Source: Pelomonas caseinilytica (GTDB lineage: Bacteria > Pseudomonadota > Gammaproteobacteria > Burkholderiales > Burkholderiaceae_C). Taken from it: a stretch of DNA of 64,000 bases. How positions within the stretch are numbered: the stretch's first letter is position 1; every line of letters starts with the position of its first letter. Positions 61,201-64,000 of the stretch are shown here, one piece after another. The stretch is from assembly GCF_021353235.1 (NCBI RefSeq), contig NZ_JAJTWT010000013.1, positions 1 to 64,000 of the forward strand, written 5' to 3'. The notes below the pieces were generated by a model. That model had not been told where the DNA came from, did not search any database, and saw only the letters and a program-made list of their open reading frames with translations. The position numbers and the translations under genes were made by a program.

Positions 61201-64000
61201 TCCTCGCCGCCCTGGGCCAGGGCACGGCGGCCGACGACGTGCTGCGCGGCACGACGGCCGGCGACAGCCTGTCCGGCGGGCGCGGCAACGACTCGCTCGA
61301 CGGCGCAGACGGCAACGACACGCTGAGCGGCGGCGACGGCAGCGATGCCCTCTACGGCGGCAACGGCAGCGACACGCTCGACGGCGGCGCCGGCAACGAC
61401 TGGCTGGACGGCGGCACCGGCAACAACACCTACCTCTTCGGCCGCGGTGACGGCCAGGACAGCATCGCCTACGTCTACGACACGGCGGCCGGCAAGCTCA
61501 ACACCGTGCAGCTCAAGGCCGGCGTGGCCGTGGGCGACGTCGTCCTGCGCCGCCTGACCGGCAGCCAGGGCAATGTCAACGAGTCGCTGGAAATCGCCAT
61601 CAAGGGCACCGACGACCGCCTGCTGGTCAACTGGTTCTTCCCCGGCGGCAACCCCGCCAGCGCCTACAACCCGGTGCAGCAGATCCGCTTCGACGACGGC
61701 ACGGCCTGGGACATCGCCGCCATCGTGGCGCGGCTGGACACGCCGCCCGCGACGACGACCATCAACGGCACCAACCTCGCCGAGACCCTGACCGGCACCG
61801 ACGCCGACGAGACCATCAACGGCCTGGGCGGCAACGACACCCTGGCCGGCAAGGGCGGCACGGACTTCCTCTCCGGCGGCACCGGCAACAACACCTACCT
61901 CTTCGGTCGCGGTGACGGCGCCGACACCATCCTCTACAGCGGCGACACCTCCGGCACGCGGCTCAACACCGTGCAGTTCGGCGCCGGCATCGGCGTGGCC
62001 GACCTGAAGCTGCGCCGCGCCTTCGACAGCCAGACCGCGCGCTACACGGCGCTGGAGATCGGCATCGCCGGCTCGGCCGACCGCCTGGTCATCAACTACT
62101 TCCTGGAGAGCGACAACCCCGCCAACGCCTACAACCCCGTCCAGCAGCTGCGCTTCGACGACGGGACGATCTGGACGGCGGCCGAACTCTTCAACCGCCT
62201 GCAGCTCGCCACCGCGGGTGACGACACCCTCATCGGCTCCACCGGTGCCGACAGCCTGGACGGCGGCGCCGGCAACGACACGATGTCGGGCCGCGCCGGC
62301 AACGACGTGCTCACCGGCGGCCAGGGCGACGACGTGCTCTTCGGCGAGGACGGCAACGACACCCTGGATGGCGGCACGGGCAACGACTACTTCAACGTCG
62401 GCACCGGCAACAACACCGTGGTGCTGGGCCTGGGCGACGGGCAGGACCTGCTGGTCAACACCGCCTGGGACACCGGCAAGACCAACACCCTGCAGTTCAA
62501 GGCCGGCATCACCCCGGCCGACGTGACGCTGCGCCGCGTGCTCGACCAGGGCGCCCACAACTACACCGCGCTGGAGATCGCCTACGGCAACGGCGGCGAC
62601 AAGCTCACCGTCAACGCCTTCTTCGAGGGCGACGACCCCAACCGCGGCTACAACCCGCTGCAGCGCATCGCCTTCGCCGACGGCACCATCTGGACGATCG
62701 CCGACATGCTGGCCCGACTGGCCAGCGGCACGCCAGGCAACGACGTGCTGACCGGTACGGCCTGGGCCGACACGCTGAACGGCAGCAACGGCAATGACAC
62801 CCTCGCGGGCCGTGCCGGCAACGACGTGCTCAAGGGTGGCGCCGGCGACGACGTGCTCTACGGCGAGGACGGCAACGACAGCCTGGATGGCGGCGCCGGC
62901 AACGACTACCTCAACGTCGGCACCGGCAACAACACCCTGGTGCTGGGCCTGGGCGACGGGCAGGACCTGCTCGTGGGCACCGCCTGGGACACCGGCAAGA
63001 CCAACACCCTGCAGTTCAAGGCCGGCGTCAACCCGGCCGACGTGACGCTGCGCCGCGTGCTCGACCAGGGCGCCCACAACTACACGGCGCTGGAGATCGC
63101 CTACGGCAATGGCGGCGACAAGCTCACCGTCAACGCCTTCTTCGAGGGCGACGACCCCAACCGCGGCTACAACCCGCTCCAGCGCATCGTCTTCGCCGAC
63201 GGCACCACCTGGACGATTGCCGACATGCTGGCCCGACTGCAGAGCGTCGGCACCGGCAACGACGTGCTGACCGGCACGGCCTGGGCCGACACGCTGGACG
63301 GCGACGCCGGCAACGACACGCTGGCCGGGCGGGCCGGCAACGACTCGCTCACCGGCGGTGCCGGCGACGACGTGCTCTACGGCGAGGACGGCAACGACAC
63401 CCTGGACGGCGGCGCCGGCAACGACTACCTCAACGTCGGCACCGGCAACAACACCGTGGTGCTGGGCCTGGGCGACGGGCAGGACCTGCTGGTCAACACC
63501 GCCTGGGACACCGGCAAGACCAACACCCTGCAGTTCAAGGCCGGCGTCAACCCGGCCGACGTGACGCTGCGCCGCGTGCTCGACCAGGGTGCCCACAACT
63601 ACACCGCGCTGGAGATCGCCTACGGCAACGGCGGCGACAAGCTCACCGTCAACGCCTTCTTCGAGGGCGACGACCCCAACCGCGGCTACAACCCGCTGCA
63701 GCGCATCGTCTTCAACGACGGCACGATCTGGACGATTGCCGACATGGTGGCCCGCGTGGCCACCGGCACGCCCGGCAACGACAGCATCCTGGGCAGCGCC
63801 TGGGGTGAAACCATCGACGCCGGCGCCGGCAACGACAGCGTGCTGGCCGGCGCGGGCAACGACACCCTGCGCGGCGGCGACGGCGACGACAGCCTGGCCG
63901 GCAGCGACGGCAACGACGTCTTCGACGGCGGCGCCGGCAACGACACCCTCAACCCCGGCTACGGCAGCAACACCTACCTCTTCGGTCGCGGTGACGGCCA
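55251..64000 (+). CDS. Giant LEPR-XLL RTX calcium-binding protein (5' part)
   Basis: The first 2,916 codons of an uninterrupted frame running off the window. Residues 38-50 are the LEPR-XLL motif (LEPKLLLSADALP) seen at the start of large secreted RTX proteins. The rest is at least 16 modules: GGxGxDxLx nonapeptides forming a calcium beta-roll, then a globular HCBP-related segment (FGRGDG...QFKAG...LELSIAGT...FFYG...NAYNPLQQIRFDDGTTW). The FGRGDG motifs begin at 55821, 56343, 56919, 57495, 58125, 58815, 59343, 59865, 60390, 60915, 61437, 61902, 62424, 62943, 63462 and 63981 (LGLGDG in three). Likely exported by a type I system and folded by extracellular calcium. No secretion genes are in view. 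Confidence 0.93.
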   Translation, partial: MSIKSLRARAAAALRRASKNASTRVPASERQSWKIETLEPKLLLSADALPAVHLLATQSDAAAPKVYGFERGEGAAWIDARLPGDTASGLLQLGAGIAPADLAVRRVVDDASGEATALEVALTGTADRVQVRGFFTDANPIQSLAFADGTSWSAKTLAGLADAAPAAALSAQAPAVTNTLTNGPGNNLYLFGRGDGATTVPSYSDPNLGKVNTLQFKAGVLPADVAVARAADSQAGGNVALALSIVGTADVITFNGFLYGGTPANEFNGLQKVTFADGTVWDVSQLLFLLGMGTAGNDSLTGGSGADLLNGAAGNDSLSGVGGNDSLYGGAGNDSLDGGDGDDMLEGGSGDDTLNAGYGSNTFVFGRGDGADRLYYNYSGGQARVNTLQFKAGIAPADVVIRQAYDNYFGGNRALELSIAGTADKITVNAFFLNDDPANAYAGIQRVRFADGTEWTANQIVTMLLAGTAGDDNLRGTAAADTITGQAGNDTLNGAGGDDVVSGGLGNDTLYGEAGADQLFGNEGDDSLDGGDGNDTLEGGAGNDTLNAGYGSNSFVFGRGDGQDRLYYNYNGGQARTNVLVFKDGIAPGDIVVRQAYDNYFGGNRALELSIAGTADKVTVNGFFYADDPANGYAGIQRVRFADGTEWDAATLMGLLLAGTPGDDNLRGTAAADVINGLGGNDTLNGAGGDDIVSGGLGNDTLYGEAGADQLFGNEGDDSLDGGDGDDTLDGGAGNDTLNAGYGSNTFLFGRGDGQDRLYYNYNGGQARTNVLQLKAGVLPSDVVVRQAYDNYFGGNRALEVSIAGTTDKITVNAFFYADDPANAYNGIQKIRFDDGTEWNIAAILARVYTGTEGDDVFRGTVADETFYGLGGNDSIAGAGGNDLIDGGAGNDSLAGEDGDDTLVGGTGNDSLSGGAGKDLLQGGAGDDSLDGGDGDDTLDGGAGNDTLNAGYGNNTFLFGRGDGQDRLYYNHNGGNAARVNTLQFKAGVLPSDVVVRQAYDNYFGGNNAALELSIAGTTDKVTVNGFFYADNPANAYNGLQKVRFDDGTEWTIADLVAKVQTFTDGDDNVRGTIADEVLSGGLGNDTIAGAAGNDVIDGGPGNDSLSGDDGDDTVTGGSGNDSLSGGNGVDLLQGGDGNDSLSGGAGNDQLYGGTGDDSIDGGDGDDLIDGGAGNDTINAGYGSNTMLFGRGDGQDRLYYNHNGGNAARVNTLQFKAGVVPADIVVRQAYDNYFGGNNTALELSIAGTTDKVTVNGFFYGDNPANAYNGLQKVRFDDGTEWSVADLVAKLLAGTPGDDNVAGTYADNEIHGGSGNDTLAGRGGNDVLYGEEGNDALYGEDGNDRLVGGAGNDWLDGGTGNNTYVFGRGDGQDTIAYRYDTTAGKLNTVEFRADVLPGDVTVRRVYESQSGGINGLELAIAGTNDRITANFFFYGDDPGNYYNPLQQVKFADGTVWNIARLVELMSAGSEANDNLRGTTGADTLSGGRGDDILSGNDGNDRLLGGDGNDALYGGNGNDTLDGGTGNDWLDGGTGNNTYLFGRGDGVDSIAYVYDPSGGKLNTLQFKAGVAPGDVALRRLTADQGNANESLELSIAGTHDRIYVNWFFQGDNPAGSAYNPVQQIRFDDGTTWSVAAIMAQLGQGTAGDDVLRGTTGADSLSGGRGNDTLDGADGNDTLSGGDGGDALYGGNGSDTLDGGAGNDWLDGGSGNNTYLFGRGDGQDTVAYVYDTAAGKLNTVQLKPGVAVGDVQLRRLTGSQGNANESLEIAIAGTEDRLLINWFFQGDNPSGSPYNPVQQIRFDDGTTWDVAGILAALGQGTAGDDSLRGTTGADSLSGGRGNDTLDGADGNDTLSGGDGSDALYGGNGSDSLDGGAGNDWLDGGTGNNTYLFGRGDGQDTVAYVYDTAAGKLNTVQLKAGVAVGDVMLRRVTGSQGNANESLELSIAGTEDRLLINWFFQGDNPGSAYNPVQQIRFDDGTTWNIGAILAALGQGTAADDVLRGTTAGDSLSGGRGNDSLDGADGNDTLSGGDGSDALYGGNGSDTLDGGAGNDWLDGGTGNNTYLFGRGDGQDSIAYVYDTAAGKLNTVQLKAGVAVGDVVLRRLTGSQGNVNESLEIAIKGTDDRLLVNWFFPGGNPASAYNPVQQIRFDDGTAWDIAAIVARLDTPPATTTINGTNLAETLTGTDADETINGLGGNDTLAGKGGTDFLSGGTGNNTYLFGRGDGADTILYSGDTSGTRLNTVQFGAGIGVADLKLRRAFDSQTARYTALEIGIAGSADRLVINYFLESDNPANAYNPVQQLRFDDGTIWTAAELFNRLQLATAGDDTLIGSTGADSLDGGAGNDTMSGRAGNDVLTGGQGDDVLFGEDGNDTLDGGTGNDYFNVGTGNNTVVLGLGDGQDLLVNTAWDTGKTNTLQFKAGITPADVTLRRVLDQGAHNYTALEIAYGNGGDKLTVNAFFEGDDPNRGYNPLQRIAFADGTIWTIADMLARLASGTPGNDVLTGTAWADTLNGSNGNDTLAGRAGNDVLKGGAGDDVLYGEDGNDSLDGGAGNDYLNVGTGNNTLVLGLGDGQDLLVGTAWDTGKTNTLQFKAGVNPADVTLRRVLDQGAHNYTALEIAYGNGGDKLTVNAFFEGDDPNRGYNPLQRIVFADGTTWTIADMLARLQSVGTGNDVLTGTAWADTLDGDAGNDTLAGRAGNDSLTGGAGDDVLYGEDGNDTLDGGAGNDYLNVGTGNNTVVLGLGDGQDLLVNTAWDTGKTNTLQFKAGVNPADVTLRRVLDQGAHNYTALEIAYGNGGDKLTVNAFFEGDDPNRGYNPLQRIVFNDGTIWTIADMVARVATGTPGNDSILGSAWGETIDAGAGNDSVLAGAGNDTLRGGDGDDSLAGSDGNDVFDGGAGNDTLNPGYGSNTYLFGRGDG

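Noticed and set aside
55245-63596. An uninterrupted 2,783-codon frame antisense to the RTX gene
   Set aside because: It is a mirror of GC-rich repetitive codons (GGC/GAC/AAC) on the other strand; its Val/Ala/Gly-only composition and lack of any domain show it is not a gene.
55251-64000. The periodic repeats as a CRISPR array or DNA tandem repeat
   Set aside because: They are codon-phased nonapeptide repeats within an open reading frame, not repeat-spacer units.

Overview
The window is high-GC DNA (about 70% by eye) with strong G/C third-position bias. The gene content points to a Burkholderiales bacterium, probably near Roseateles, Rubrivivax or Ideonella: PEP-CTERM sorting, Liv-type ABC clusters, an OxyR/Dps block, a LEPR-XLL RTX giant and typical beta-proteobacterial intergenic hairpins. 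The genus is inference.

Layout. 1-3.5 kb: a PhyH-like dioxygenase, a solute-binding protein, a C-terminal porin remnant and a membrane-anchored receiver protein. 3.5-12.6 kb: pbpC (PBP1C) and a thioester-type alpha-2-macroglobulin, a pair usually adjacent but here separated by a phd-vapC module and a DUF5329 gene; the macroglobulin gene carries an in-frame palindromic repeat. 12.6-14.6 kb: a divergent AraC regulator and EamA exporter. 14.5-28.2 kb: two complete branched-chain/aromatic-acid type ABC importers (2x LivH, LivM, LivG, LivF and binding protein) plus an alpha/beta hydrolase, all on the minus strand. They are separated by three CACAGAG hairpin repeats and two ~560-bp nested inverted elements. 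Upstream lie a sigma-54 activator (GAYTGA variant) and a TonB-dependent receptor. Sigma-54-like promoters before both the receptor and the first binding protein suggest one uptake regulon.

30.9-39.7 kb: an MBL-fold hydrolase, YgjV, a secreted three-gene unit (PEP-CTERM protein, lysozyme-like/SH3 protein, helical-repeat protein), a DUF6622-like protein, a catalytically degenerate SDR divergent from an AraC regulator with paired operator-like repeats, and a PQQ sugar dehydrogenase. 40-48 kb: prfC, a methyltransferase-dps-small membrane protein operon beside oxyR, panBC, a cyclophilin lipoprotein and a GGDG/PKTIDND phosphofructokinase. 48.2-55 kb: recG, small secreted proteins, a TraR/DksA-type zinc finger, and overlapping queA-tgt (queuosine).

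55.25 kb to the end: the first 2,916 codons of a giant RTX protein made of at least 16 modules. Most are 173-176 residues long, and exceptions differ by about 18 residues or multiples of it, which is one calcium beta-roll turn. The gene runs off the window. No rRNA, tRNA, CRISPR array or intact insertion sequence was seen.
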